DNA from: Pseudomonas botevensis
Lineage (GTDB): Bacteria > Pseudomonadota > Gammaproteobacteria > Pseudomonadales > Pseudomonadaceae
Length of the DNA: 64,000 bases
NCBI RefSeq assembly: GCF_019145475.1
Contig: NZ_JAHTKI010000025.1
Location: 1 to 64,000 of the forward strand
Reading direction: 5' to 3'
Shown here: piece after piece, positions 49,077-58,247 of the stretch
Layout of the letters: the number at the start of each line of letters is the position of its first letter
How positions within the stretch are numbered: the first letter of the stretch is position 1
Translations under genes and position numbers: made by a program
The notes under the pieces: model-generated
The model's database searches: none
What the model was told of the DNA's origin: nothing
What the model saw: the letters and a program-made list of their open reading frames with translations, nothing else

Positions 49077-51461
49077 ATGTCGTTGCACCCCGTGCGCCCA
49101 AAGATCCTGGGTTTTATCAGCGAAGAAGTTTCGGCCTGGCTGGTCGCGCTGCTGGTTTTGCTCGCCGGCGGGATTCTCACGGGGCTGCTGGCCTGGACCA
49201 CCCTCAACCAATTCCATAGCCAGTTGCGCCAGCGCTTTCAGCTGTTGGCCAACGAGCGCTACAGCCGCATCGAAGAACGGTTTCAGGATCAGGAGCAGCG
49301 CCTCGATGGCCTGCGCCGGTTCTTCGCCAACTCCGAATCGGTGTCCCGCGCCGAATTCGACGGCTACACCCGACCCCTTTTGCTGCGCACCCAGGCGTAT
49401 TCGTTCGCGCTGCGGGTGAGTGGCGCCGAGCGTGCCGGGTTCGAACAGCGGATGCGCGAAGAAGGCTTGCTCACCTTCAGCGTGCGTGAACTCAACCCGC
49501 GCGGCGAACTGCAACTGGCGGCGGCCCGCGACGAATACGTCGTGGTGATCTACAGCCAGACCCAGAGCCGTCTCGGTTCACCGTTGGGGTACGACTTGCT
49601 GGCGCAGCCGCTGCGTCGCTCGACCCTGGAACGCGCCGACCACCTCGCGGGCCTGGCGGTGTCGCAACCGATGCATCTGGTCAGTATCGAGCCGGCCTAC
49701 GCGCGCGGTGTGCTGCTGGTGGCTCCGGTGATTCGCGAGGGCGCGGCGAAGTCGTTCGGCTACGTGATGGCGGTGATCAGCATGCGCCAGTTGCTGGCCG
49801 ACGGTCTGCCGGATGCGCTGCACGACTATCTGTCGGTGCGCATTCTCGATCTGTCGACCAACGATCAGCATGAAGTGCTGTACGAGTCTTCCAACGCGCC
49901 GGCGCCGAGCGATCTGTCGGCGACGCAACTGGTGCGCATGGCCGATCACGATTATCAGGTCGATATCCAGCCAAGCGATGCCTTCATGCAGGCCAACCAT
50001 TCGTCGGTTGGCAGCGTGGTGATTCTTGGCGCGCTGCTCAGCCTGCTGCTGGCCGCGCTGCTGTACGTGCTGGTCAGTCAGCGTCAGCGTGCGTTGCGCA
50101 TGGTCGAACTGCGCACTCAGGAATTGCACGAGCGCGAACAGGAATTGCGCGGCACCCACGGCCAGTTGCGCGGTGTGCTCAACGCCGCGACCCAGGTGGC
50201 GATCATCGCCACCGATCTGCGCGGCGTGATCAACACGTTCAACCCCGGCGCCGAACAGATGCTCGGTTATCGCAGCAGCGAAGTGGTCGGCCACATGACC
50301 CTGGAGAACCTGCATTTCCCCCGAGAGCTGATCAGCCGTGCGTCGGAGTTGAGCGCCCGTTACGGCAAAACCATCCCGACCTGTCAGGCGATGCTGGTCG
50401 AGGGCGGTGAGGTCGGCGGCCATCAGGCGCGGGAATGGACCCTGGTGCGCAAGGACGGCAGTCATCTGCCGGTGAACATGCTGGCGACCCCGGTACTCGA
50501 CGAACAAGGGCTCTGGGTCGGGCATCTGGCGATCTGCATCGACATCACCGAACGCAAGCGCGTCCACGAAGCGCTGGCGGCGCGGGACGTGCTGCTGAAG
50601 AAACTCAGCGCACACGTTCCCGGCGGCATCTATCAGTTCAAGATGGAGTTCGACGGGCGTTTCAGCGTGATCTACGCCAGCGACGGTATCCGTGAGATCT
50701 ACGAACTGGACCCGGATGTGCTGCTGCTCAACGCCGAAGCGATCTTCACCCGCATCCATCCCCAGGACACGACACGCGTGCGCTCCTCGATCCGCGCCTC
50801 GGCGGAAAGCCTCAGCCCCTGGCGCGAAGAGTACCGCGTGCAGTTGCCCGAACGCGGCCTGCGCTGGGTGCGCGGCGAGGCGACGCCGGAGGAGTTGCCG
50901 GGCGGTGGCGTGCTGTGGCACGGCTATATCTCGGACATCTCCGATCTGAAGCGGGTGGAAGAAGAGTTGCGCGCGCTGTCGGTGACCGACGCCCTGACTG
51001 GTATCCACAACCGCCGCTACTTCCAGGAGCGCCTGACCACCGAAATGGCCCGGGTCGAGCGCGGTGGCGGCGAACTGTCGGTGATCATGCTCGACATTGA
51101 CCACTTCAAACGCATCAACGATCAGTTCGGCCATGCCGTGGGCGACCGGGTGTTGCAGGCCGTGTGCGAGCGCATCGGGCATCGCCTGCGGCGTACCGAC
51201 GTGTTCTGCCGTCTGGGCGGCGAAGAGTTCATGGTGCTGTGCCCGGACATCGACGGAGATCACGCCTACATGCTGGCGATCGAGTTGTGGCAGAGTCTGC
51301 GCAGTGCGCCTATCGATGTGGTGGGTGTGGTGACGGCGAGCTTCGGCATCGCCAGTTGGCGGCCGGGGGAGGGCGCGGATGCGTTGCTGCTGCGGGCCGA
51401 CTCAGGGGTCTACGCGGCGAAGCAAGGCGGGCGGGATCGGGTCGAGGGGCAGGTGGTCTAG
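49077..51461 (+). CDS. Membrane diguanylate cyclase: CHASE-PAS-PAS-GGDEF
   Basis: 794 residues. TM1 is about residues 19-42 (AWLVALLVLLAGGILTGLLA), a periplasmic CHASE-like domain runs to about 315 (LRRFFANSE, YTRPLLLRTQAYSFALRVSG), TM2 is about 318-338 (VVILGALLSLLLAALLYVLV), then a short coiled coil, PAS (VAIIATDLRGVINTFNPGAEQ), a second PAS_3-like domain (FSVIYASDGIREIYELDPD) and a C-terminal GGDEF domain. The active site is GGEEF at 714-718, preceded by the inhibitory I-site RRTD at 705-708, so it should make c-di-GMP and be product-inhibited. No EAL domain. The external signal is unknown. Confidence 0.95.
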   Translation: MSLHPVRPKILGFISEEVSAWLVALLVLLAGGILTGLLAWTTLNQFHSQLRQRFQLLANERYSRIEERFQDQEQRLDGLRRFFANSESVSRAEFDGYTRPLLLRTQAYSFALRVSGAERAGFEQRMREEGLLTFSVRELNPRGELQLAAARDEYVVVIYSQTQSRLGSPLGYDLLAQPLRRSTLERADHLAGLAVSQPMHLVSIEPAYARGVLLVAPVIREGAAKSFGYVMAVISMRQLLADGLPDALHDYLSVRILDLSTNDQHEVLYESSNAPAPSDLSATQLVRMADHDYQVDIQPSDAFMQANHSSVGSVVILGALLSLLLAALLYVLVSQRQRALRMVELRTQELHEREQELRGTHGQLRGVLNAATQVAIIATDLRGVINTFNPGAEQMLGYRSSEVVGHMTLENLHFPRELISRASELSARYGKTIPTCQAMLVEGGEVGGHQAREWTLVRKDGSHLPVNMLATPVLDEQGLWVGHLAICIDITERKRVHEALAARDVLLKKLSAHVPGGIYQFKMEFDGRFSVIYASDGIREIYELDPDVLLLNAEAIFTRIHPQDTTRVRSSIRASAESLSPWREEYRVQLPERGLRWVRGEATPEELPGGGVLWHGYISDISDLKRVEEELRALSVTDALTGIHNRRYFQERLTTEMARVERGGGELSVIMLDIDHFKRINDQFGHAVGDRVLQAVCERIGHRLRRTDVFCRLGGEEFMVLCPDIDGDHAYMLAIELWQSLRSAPIDVVGVVTASFGIASWRPGEGADALLLRADSGVYAAKQGGRDRVEGQVV

Positions 51462-51490
51462 GCCCTGATGCCCCGAGGGAGCAACTGGGC

Positions 51491-51540
51491 TGCCTTCGTG
51501 GGCAGGCCCACTCCCACATCAGCAGTGGGAGCAGGGCTGC
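51491..51540. repeat. Degenerate REP-like repeat between diguanylate cyclase and dacB
   Basis: CGTGGGCAGGCCCACTCCCAC and the inverted CAGTGGGAGCAGGGCTGCGG, clearly derived from the REP consensus but with several changes, lie between the two convergent stop codons. Confidence 0.6.
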
Positions 51541-51548
51541 GGTGTGAT

Positions 51549-53009
51549 TTACAGAGCCGAGGCGGTCTGCGGCAGCTTCGGCTGGCGATACAGGTCAAGC
51601 AGCACCTGATCCAGCACCGACGACGCGCCGAACGGTGCCTTGTCGTTGAGAATCGCCACGACCGCCCAGGTGTTGCCGTTGACGTCGCGGCTGAAGCCGG
51701 CGATTGCCCGCACGGTGTTCAGGGTGCCGGTCTTGACGTGGGCTTCACCGCGCATCGCGGTGGTCTTCAGGCGTTTGCGCATGGTGCCGTCGGTGCCGGC
51801 GATCGGCAGCGAGCTGATGTACTCGGCCGCGTACGGGCTGTGCCACGCGGCTTGCAGCATGCTCGCCATCTCACGCGCGCTGACCCGTTCTGCACGGGAC
51901 AGGCCGGAACCGTTCTCCATCACCAGATGCGGCGCGGTGATGCCTTTCTTCGCCAGCCACTGACGTACTACGCGTTGCGCAGCCTTGGCGTCGTCACCGT
52001 CGGCGTCGTTGCGGAACTTCTGTCCCAGGCTCAGGAACAGTTGCTGCGCCATGGTGTTGTTACTGTATTTGTTGATGTCGCGGATGATTTCCGCCAGATC
52101 CGGCGAGAACGCGCGAGCCAGCACCTTGGCGTTGCTCGGCGTCGGCGCCAGACGATCCTTGCCCTGGATGCTGCCGCCCAGTTCTTTCCAGATCGCCCGC
52201 ACGGCACCAGCGGTGTAAGTGGCGTGGTCGAGCAGCGACAGATAGGTCTGCGAGCTGCAGCCATCGCCCAACTGGCCGGCGACGGTCACGTTCACGCTGC
52301 CATCGGCCATCGGCACCGGGTTGTAGCGCACGCCACCGGTGCATTGCTTGGAGTTGAGCGCTTTTACGGTGTTTTCGATGTGGATGCTGGCAATCGGCGG
52401 TTCCACCGAAATCAGCACACGGCCACCGTCATTGCGGGCGACGAAGCGCAGTGCCTTGAGGTTGACCAGCAGCGAGTCCGGCTTGACCAGGAACGGCTTG
52501 TTCTCGTCATTGCCGTCATCGTTGAATTCCGGCAGTTGCGGCTGGACGAAGAAATTGCGATCGAGCACCAGATCACCGGTGACCTGGGTCACGCCGTTGG
52601 CGCGCAGGTCGCGCATCAGCAGCCAGAGTTTTTCCATGTTCAGCTTCGGATCGCCGCCACCCTTGAGGTAGAGGTTGCCGTTGAGAATGCCGCCGCTCAG
52701 GTCGCCGTCGGTGTAGAACTCGGTTTTCCACTGGTGGTTGGGGCCGAGCATTTCCAGGGCGGCGTAGGTGGTGACCAGTTTCATGGTCGAGGCCGGGTTG
52801 ACCGAGACGTCCGCGTTGAACACGGTCGGCGTGCCCGGGCCTTCCAGCGGCACCATCACCAGAGACAGGGCGCTTGGTTGCAGCTTGCTGGCCTTGAGGG
52901 CTTTTTCGACGTTGGGGGTCAGGGCGGTGTTGATGGTGGCAGCGGAGACGGGCAGGGCCAGGGGCAGAAGAAGGCCGGCGAGAAACAGAGGACGCAACGA
53001 TTTGATCAT
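51549..53009 (-). CDS. dacB: DacB, D-Ala-D-Ala carboxypeptidase/endopeptidase (PBP4 type)
   Basis: 486 residues. Signal peptide about residues 1-23 (LFLAGLLLPLALPVSA), periplasmic. Penicillin-binding motifs in class C order: SxxK in NPASTMKLVTTYAAL, SxN in KYSNNTMAQQ, KTG in HVKTGTLNTV. The long insert between SxxK and SxN (domains II and III) is typical of PBP4. It trims cross-links and pentapeptides during peptidoglycan remodelling. Convergent with the diguanylate cyclase. ATG 53009 is preceded by AGGG; the frame opens further upstream without family sequence. Confidence 0.95.
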   Translation of the reverse strand: MIKSLRPLFLAGLLLPLALPVSAATINTALTPNVEKALKASKLQPSALSLVMVPLEGPGTPTVFNADVSVNPASTMKLVTTYAALEMLGPNHQWKTEFYTDGDLSGGILNGNLYLKGGGDPKLNMEKLWLLMRDLRANGVTQVTGDLVLDRNFFVQPQLPEFNDDGNDENKPFLVKPDSLLVNLKALRFVARNDGGRVLISVEPPIASIHIENTVKALNSKQCTGGVRYNPVPMADGSVNVTVAGQLGDGCSSQTYLSLLDHATYTAGAVRAIWKELGGSIQGKDRLAPTPSNAKVLARAFSPDLAEIIRDINKYSNNTMAQQLFLSLGQKFRNDADGDDAKAAQRVVRQWLAKKGITAPHLVMENGSGLSRAERVSAREMASMLQAAWHSPYAAEYISSLPIAGTDGTMRKRLKTTAMRGEAHVKTGTLNTVRAIAGFSRDVNGNTWAVVAILNDKAPFGASSVLDQVLLDLYRQPKLPQTASAL

Positions 53010-53243
53010 ATGAAATAAAACCCTGCAGAAGAGGGGGAAAAAGACGAGGGCATGGATGAAAAGGCCCCCAGTGGTCATGAAAGTGTCGGCATTATGCCCC
53101 AAGGTGTTACCGCTTGTGCCGTGCCGGACATGAGCAATTTGTTATTTTTTTACCGGTGGTTGGCCACAAGCCCCACAGAGTCGGGCAATCGGCGGCTTAA
53201 ACTGCTAAAGTGCCGGCCGTTATTACTTAAGAGGATTGTTCCA

Positions 53244-53585
53244 ATGGCGACTAACCGTTCCCAGCGTCTGCGCAAAAAACTGTGCGTTGATGAATTTCAA
53301 GAGCTGGGTTTCGAACTGAACCTGGGCTTCAAAGAAGATCTGTCCGAAGAAGCCATTGACGCTTTCCTCGAAGCATTCATCAAAGAAGCCATGGAAGCCA
53401 ACGGTCTGGGTTACGTCGGCGGCGACGACTTCGGTCTGGTATGCCTGCAGAAGCGTGGCTCGGTCAACGAAGAGCAACGCGCTGCCGTTGAAGCCTGGCT
53501 CAAAGGCCGCACCGAGCTGACCAACGTCGAAATCAGCCCGCTGCTGGACGTGTGGTATCCGGAAAAGCCGATCAACAAGGCTTGA
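53244..53585 (+). CDS. yggL: YggL-type 50S ribosome-binding protein (DUF469)
   Basis: 113 residues, basic at the N-terminus (MATNRSQRLRKKLCVDEFQ) and acidic later (GFKEDLSEEAIDAFLEAFIKEA at its ends), with GYVGGDDFGLVCLQKRG typical of the family. Members bind the large ribosomal subunit; the cellular role is not settled. ATG 53244 follows AAGAGG. A single-gene unit with a strong terminator; divergent from dacB. Confidence 0.9.
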   Translation: MATNRSQRLRKKLCVDEFQELGFELNLGFKEDLSEEAIDAFLEAFIKEAMEANGLGYVGGDDFGLVCLQKRGSVNEEQRAAVEAWLKGRTELTNVEISPLLDVWYPEKPINKA

Positions 53586-53591
53586 TTGCAG

Positions 53592-53624
53592 AAAAAACGG
53601 CGACCCTCGGGTCGCCGTTTTTTT
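53592..53624. terminator. Bidirectional intrinsic terminator between yggL and benE
   Basis: AAAAAACGGCGACC pairs with GGTCGCCGTTTTTT around a short loop. T-run on one side and A-run on the other serve both the plus-strand yggL and the convergent minus-strand benE (stop at 53655). Confidence 0.92.
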
Positions 53625-53654
53625 ATGCCTGCCTGTAGGGCTGCTCGGGATTTC

Positions 53655-54845
53655 TCAAGCCTTGCGCCAATTCAGAATCAACAGCGTCAGCACCCCCGCA
53701 ACAATCCCCCAGAACGCCGAGCCGATGGAAAACAGCGTCAGCCCCGACGCGGTGACCATGAAGGTGATCAGCGCCGCTTCCCGTTCCTTCACCTCGGTCA
53801 TGGCAATGCTCAAGCCATTGATGATCGAGCCGAACAGCGCCAGTGCGGCAATCGACAGCACCAGTTCCTTGGGCAGAGCGGCAAACAACGCCGCCAATGT
53901 GGCGCCAAAGACCCCGGCGATGCCGTAGAAAATCCCGCACCACACCGCAGCGGTGTAGCGCTTGTTGCGATCTTCATGGGCGTGCGGCCCGGTGCAGATC
54001 GCCGCGCTGATCGCCGCGAGGTTGATCCCGTGGGAGCCGAACGGCGCCAAGAGCAGCGAGGCGATGCCGGTGGTGGTGATCAGCGGCGAAGCCGGGACGT
54101 GGTAGCCGTCGGCGCGCAACACAGCGATGCCCGGCATGTTCTGCGACGTCATCGCCACCACGAACAGCGGAATGCCGATGCTGATGGTCGCGGCGAGGGA
54201 GAAGTGCGGAGTGGTCCACACCGGCGTCGCCACTTCCAGGTGAAAGGCGCTGAAATCCAGCAGGCCCATGAAGCCGGACAGCGCGGTGCCGATCAGCAGC
54301 GCGGCGAGCACCGCGTAACGCGGCGACAGGCGCTTGACCAGCAGGTACGTGAAGAACATCCCCAGCACCAGCCCGGTACGGTGTTGCGCGGCGACGAAGA
54401 TTTCGCTGCCGATCTTGAACAGGATGCCCGCCAGCAACGCCGCTGCGAGGGACGCCGGGATCTTCTTCACCAGCCGCTCGAAGCTGCCGGTCAGGCCGCA
54501 GATAGTCACCAGCACCGCGCAGGTGATGTAGGCGCCAATCGCCTCGCCATAACTGACGCCACCCAGGCTGGTGATCAACAGCGCCGCACCGGGGGTCGAC
54601 CAGGCAATGGTGATCGGCGTGCGATAACGCAGCGACAGGCCGATGGAGCACACCGCCATGCCGATGGAAATCGCCCAGATCCACGAGGAAATCTGCCCGC
54701 TGGTCAGGCCCGCCGCTTGCCCGGCCTGGAACATCAGCACCAGCGAACTGGTGTAGCCGGTCATCATCGCAATGAAACCGGCGACGATGGCCGAGGGCGA
54801 GGTGTCGGCCAGGGGGCGCAGTTGGGTGTGGGTGGCGTCGGTCAT
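53655..54845 (-). CDS. benE: BenE-family benzoate/H+-type symporter
   Basis: 396 residues with about 12 hydrophobic helices. The BenE signature FIAMMTGYTSSLVLMFQAGQ lies near the N-terminus, then SWIWAISIGMAVCSIGLSL, and AFGSHG-type motif APFGSHGINLAAISAAICTG. BenE proteins carry benzoate or other organic anions. No benABC genes are in the window; instead a GntR gene is divergent and purine catabolism genes follow, so a purine-related substrate is possible. Assignment to BenE is firm, cargo is not. Confidence 0.85.
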   Translation of the reverse strand: MTDATHTQLRPLADTSPSAIVAGFIAMMTGYTSSLVLMFQAGQAAGLTSGQISSWIWAISIGMAVCSIGLSLRYRTPITIAWSTPGAALLITSLGGVSYGEAIGAYITCAVLVTICGLTGSFERLVKKIPASLAAALLAGILFKIGSEIFVAAQHRTGLVLGMFFTYLLVKRLSPRYAVLAALLIGTALSGFMGLLDFSAFHLEVATPVWTTPHFSLAATISIGIPLFVVAMTSQNMPGIAVLRADGYHVPASPLITTTGIASLLLAPFGSHGINLAAISAAICTGPHAHEDRNKRYTAAVWCGIFYGIAGVFGATLAALFAALPKELVLSIAALALFGSIINGLSIAMTEVKEREAALITFMVTASGLTLFSIGSAFWGIVAGVLTLLILNWRKA

Positions 54846-54999
54846 GACCGCGGTGTTCCTTATAGCAATGAAAAGATGTGCAACAACACAAACCCCTTGT
54901 GGGAGCGGATTTTGCGAACAAGCCTAAACTCAAACGTAACGGATCGTTGCGATACAGCCGAAGTCACAAACAGCCATACAGTCGTGTTGCCACCATCCA

Positions 55000-55010
55000 T
55001 TGTGTACAAT
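55000..55010 (+). promoter_or_regulatory. TTGTGTACAAT site in benE/GntR divergent promoter
   Basis: TTGTGTACAAT contains a near-palindrome and a -10-like TACAAT. It differs by one base from the site upstream of the NCS1 transporter (7971-7981). Lies 93 bp upstream of the GntR start and 155 bp upstream of benE. Confidence 0.5.
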
Positions 55011-55102
55011 CGCGCTGTTTTTTACGCGATACTTGCCAGCGACCCACTGTGCCGTATTACAGTCACGGTCAATTCGCCGCAGTTCTCCCGACTCGAGTGC
55101 CC

Positions 55103-55867
55103 ATGAACGAACAGTTGCAACCCCTCAAGAAACAACCGCGAGCAGGCAAAGCCGGCCGCAGCGGAACCCAGGACGATATCGTCTATGCGCACATCTTCGA
55201 GGCCATCCTCGAACAGCGCCTGGCGCCCGGCACCAAGTTGAGCGAAGAAGCGCTGGGGGAAATCTTCGGGGTCAGCCGCACCATCATTCGCCGCGCGCTG
55301 TCGCGTCTGGCCCATGAAGGCGTGGTGCTGTTGCGGCCGAACCGTGGCGCGGTGGTTGCCAGCCCGAGCGTCGAGGAGGCGCGTCAGGTGTTCCTCGCTC
55401 GCCGTCTGGTGGAGCGTGCGATCACTGAACTCGCGGTGCAGCACGCCACCGCCGAGCAGATCGCCGAATTGCGGCAGATGGTCAACGACGAGCGCGACAG
55501 CTTCTCCCGTGGCGATCGCGGTGCCGGCATCCGTCTGTCGGGCGAATTCCACCTGAAACTGGCCGAGGCGGCGAAAAACGCGCCGTTGATCAGCTTCCAG
55601 CGCAGCCTGGTCTCGCAGACCTCGCTGATCATTGCCCAATATGAAAGCGGCAACCGTTCTCACTGTTCCTACGACGAGCACACCCAGTTGATTGACGCCA
55701 TCGAGGCGCGCAACGGCGAGCTGGCGGTGGATCTGATGATGCATCACATGGACCACATCGACAGCAAGCTCAACCTCGACGAGGAAAGCGCTTCGGACGA
55801 TCTGCACGCAGTGTTCTCGCACTTGTTGCAGACCAAGAAACCGGGACGCCCGGTAGCCAAGCTCTGA
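55103..55867 (+). CDS. GntR/FCD regulator of the purine catabolic cluster
   Basis: 254 residues. After a basic leader (KKQPRAGKAGRSG) comes the winged HTH (AHIFEAILEQRLAPGTKLSE, SRTIIRRALSRLAHEGVV), then an FCD domain (ARRLVERAITELA, GEFHLKLAEAAKNAPL, YDEHTQLIDAIEARNG). ATG 55103; the frame opens at 54878 but that part covers the promoter. It is similar in position and type to regulators of purine/allantoin operons (HpxS-like). Likely targets: benE, itself, the guaD-xdh genes and possibly the NCS1 transporter at 6264-7805. Confidence 0.88.
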   Translation: MNEQLQPLKKQPRAGKAGRSGTQDDIVYAHIFEAILEQRLAPGTKLSEEALGEIFGVSRTIIRRALSRLAHEGVVLLRPNRGAVVASPSVEEARQVFLARRLVERAITELAVQHATAEQIAELRQMVNDERDSFSRGDRGAGIRLSGEFHLKLAEAAKNAPLISFQRSLVSQTSLIIAQYESGNRSHCSYDEHTQLIDAIEARNGELAVDLMMHHMDHIDSKLNLDEESASDDLHAVFSHLLQTKKPGRPVAKL

Positions 55868-55908
55868 GCCCTGGTGGGCTTGCCCACCAATGCGATCCGA
55901 CAGGCAAC

Positions 55909-55946
55909 AAAAATCCCCCGGACTGAACAGTACCGGGGGATTTTTT
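55909..55946. terminator. Bidirectional intrinsic terminator between GntR gene and guaD
   Basis: AAAAATCCCCCGG pairs with CCGGGGGATTTTT around an 11-base loop, T-run following. Serves the plus-strand GntR gene and the minus-strand guaD. A short hairpin GGTGGGC-TT-GCCCACC (55873-55888) precedes it. Confidence 0.9.
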
Positions 55947-55961
55947 ATGCCTCGGGAAAAC

Positions 55962-57266
55962 TCAGCGCTGATGCACCAGCGCACCCGCCGCATAGGTCTG
56001 CGCCACGGTCCGGTCATCGCCCAGGGTCATCAGCACGAACAGCGTCTCGGCAATGTTGTTGGCCTGTTTCAGACGGTAGCCCAGCAGCGGCGTGGCGTTG
56101 TAGTCCAGCACCAGGAAGTCGGCATCGCTGCCCGGTTGCAGGTTGCCGATCCTGTCTTCCAGACGCAGTGCCCGCGCGCCGCCGAGGGTGGCGAGGTACA
56201 GCGACTTGAACGGACTCAACCGCGCGCCCTGCAACTGCATCACCTTGTAGGCTTCGTTCAGGGTTTGCAGCAGCGAAAAACTGGTGCCGCCACCGACGTC
56301 GGTGCCCAGGCCGACGTTCAGTTTGTGCTTCTCGGCCATCGGCAGGTTGAACAGGCCGCTGCCGAGGAAGAAGTTCGAAGTCGGGCAGAACGAAATCGCT
56401 GAACCGGTCTCGGCCAGACGCGCACATTCGTCGTCGCACAGGTGTACGCCGTGGGCGAACACCGAGCGCTCGCCGAGCAGTTGGTAGTGGTCGTAGACGT
56501 CCAGATAGCCCTTGCGCTCCGGGAACAGCTCCTTGACCCACTCGATTTCCTTGAGGTTCTCGCTGATGTGGGTCTGCATGTACAGATCCGGGTACTCGGT
56601 GAGCAACTGGCCGGCGAGCGTCAACTGTTCCGGGGTGCTGGTCGGGGCGAAGCGCGGGGTGACCGCATAGTGCAGGCGGCCCTTGCCGTGCCAGCGTTCG
56701 ATCAGCGCCTTGCTGTCGAGGTAGCCGGATTCGGCGGTGTCGGTCAGATAATCCGGCGCGTTGCGGTCCATCATCACCTTGCCGGCGATCATCCGCAGGT
56801 CGAGTTTTTCGGCGGCCTCGAAGAACGAGTTCACCGATTGCGGATGCACGCTGCCGAACACCAGCGCGGTGGTGGTGCCGTTGCGCAGCAGTTCCTTGAT
56901 GAAGATATCGGCCACTTCGTCGGCGTGGGCCTTGTCACCGAACTGGCTTTCGCACGGGAAAGTGTAGGTGTTGAGCCAGTCCAGCAATTGCTCGCCGTAG
57001 GCGCCGACCATGCCGGTCTGCGGCAGGTGGATGTGGGTGTCGATGAAGCCCGGGGTGATCAGCGCATCCTGGTAATGGTTGATCTCGATGTCCGCCGGCA
57101 GGGTCGGCAGCAGTTCACTGGCGTGGCCGAGGGCGCTGATCTTGCCGTCATCGACCACCAGCAGGCCGTCCTCGAAATATTCGTAGGAGGCGTCGATGCC
57201 GACCTCGGCGGGGTCGGCAATGCTGTGCAGGATGGCGGCGCGGTAGGCTTTGCGAGTCAGAGGCAT
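55962..57266 (-). CDS. guaD: GuaD, guanine deaminase
   Basis: 434 residues, amidohydrolase family. Deaminates guanine to xanthine. Zinc ligands in PGFIDTHIHLPQ, the later His in QTHISEN, and the Asp in GLGTDVGGGTSFS are in place; SFGDKAHADEVA and HCVHL-type FAHGVHLCDDEC match guanine deaminases. It feeds xanthine to the xdhABC products encoded just upstream. 25 bp separate it from xdhC, so one operon xdhA-xdhB-xdhC-guaD is likely. Confidence 0.95.
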   Translation of the reverse strand: MPLTRKAYRAAILHSIADPAEVGIDASYEYFEDGLLVVDDGKISALGHASELLPTLPADIEINHYQDALITPGFIDTHIHLPQTGMVGAYGEQLLDWLNTYTFPCESQFGDKAHADEVADIFIKELLRNGTTTALVFGSVHPQSVNSFFEAAEKLDLRMIAGKVMMDRNAPDYLTDTAESGYLDSKALIERWHGKGRLHYAVTPRFAPTSTPEQLTLAGQLLTEYPDLYMQTHISENLKEIEWVKELFPERKGYLDVYDHYQLLGERSVFAHGVHLCDDECARLAETGSAISFCPTSNFFLGSGLFNLPMAEKHKLNVGLGTDVGGGTSFSLLQTLNEAYKVMQLQGARLSPFKSLYLATLGGARALRLEDRIGNLQPGSDADFLVLDYNATPLLGYRLKQANNIAETLFVLMTLGDDRTVAQTYAAGALVHQR

Positions 57267-57291
57267 GGTTGTTCTCTATCTGTGAGGCTAA

Positions 57292-58149
57292 TCAGTTTGA
57301 CGCTTTCAGGCTGACGGCCTGATTGCGCCGGGAAACGGGCAGCAGCTTGGCAATCGGTTCGGCGCTGGCGGTGTGCTGGCCGAAATTGGCGTTATAGGTG
57401 GCAATGATTTCGCCGGCGATGGAGATGGCGATTTCCACCGGCAACTTGCCTTTGACTTCGCCGATCCCCATCGGGCAGCGCATGCGCTGCACGACGGCGG
57501 GGTCGAAGCCCCGGTCACGCAAGCGGTGTTCGAACTTGGCGCGTTTGGTCTTCGAACCGATCAGGCCAAACCAGGTGAAGTCGTTGCGTTTGAGGATCGC
57601 GGCAGTCAGTTCCAGATCCAGCTGATGGTTGTGGGTCATGACGATGCAATAGCTGCCGGCGGGCAGGTCGTCGATTTCATCCACAGGCTCTTCGGCGACG
57701 ATCTTGCGTACGCCGGGGGGAATCTGCTCGGGGAATTCTTCTTCCCGCGAGTCGATCCAGCGCACGCGGCAGGGCAGGCTGGCGAGCAGGGGGACGAGGG
57801 CGCGACCGACATGGCCGGCGCCGAACACGGCAATCTGTGCCTGCACCTGCCCCATCGGTTCGAACAGCAACACCGTGGCACCGCCGCAGCACTGGCCCAG
57901 ACTGGCGCCGAGGCTGAAACGCTCCAGATGAGTGTCCTGCTTGCCGCTGGCGAGCATCTCGCGGGCGATCTGCATGGCCTTGTATTCCAGGTGCCCGCCA
58001 CCGATGGTGTCGAACGTCTGGCGGGCGCTGACGACCATCTTCGAGCCGGCATTGCGCGGCGTCGAGCCGAGCTCTTCGATGATCGTCACCAGAACGCAGG
58101 GTTCGCCCTGATTCTGCAGGTCGGCGAGGGCGTCGATCCAGTTGTACAT
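57292..58149 (-). CDS. xdhC: XdhC, molybdenum-cofactor insertion chaperone of xanthine dehydrogenase
   Basis: 285 residues. XdhC binds sulfurated Moco and inserts it into XdhB. N-terminal GSTPRNAGSKMVVSARQTFDTIGGGHLEY (motif given by its ends GSTPRNAGSKM and GGGHLE), CCGGATVLLFEP, then a Rossmann-type IAVFGAGHVGRALVPLL domain. ATG 58149 is preceded by GAGG; an in-frame GTG at 58155 is the alternative. 98 bp after xdhB, with a REP pair between. Confidence 0.93.
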   Translation of the reverse strand: MYNWIDALADLQNQGEPCVLVTIIEELGSTPRNAGSKMVVSARQTFDTIGGGHLEYKAMQIAREMLASGKQDTHLERFSLGASLGQCCGGATVLLFEPMGQVQAQIAVFGAGHVGRALVPLLASLPCRVRWIDSREEEFPEQIPPGVRKIVAEEPVDEIDDLPAGSYCIVMTHNHQLDLELTAAILKRNDFTWFGLIGSKTKRAKFEHRLRDRGFDPAVVQRMRCPMGIGEVKGKLPVEIAISIAGEIIATYNANFGQHTASAEPIAKLLPVSRRNQAVSLKASN

Positions 58150-58184
58150 GTTCACCTCGACATCGTTGTTGTCTGTTCGGGCTT

Positions 58185-58234
58185 CTTCGCGGGCAAGCCC
58201 GCATTCCCCTGTGGGAACGGGCTTGCCCGCGAAG
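58185..58234. repeat. REP pair between xdhC and xdhB
   Basis: CTTCGCGGGCAAGCCCG and the exact inverted CGGGCTTGCCCGCGAAG with a GTGGGAA half-element between. It sits inside the xdh operon, where REP doublets often tune the stability of upstream mRNA. Confidence 0.85.
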
Positions 58235-58247
58235 GCCGCGCCTCGGT

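Noticed and set aside
54878..55102. Longer N-terminus of the purine GntR regulator
   Set aside because: The extra 75 residues cross the promoter and the TTGTGTACAAT site and do not resemble GntR proteins; ATG 55103 is the better start.
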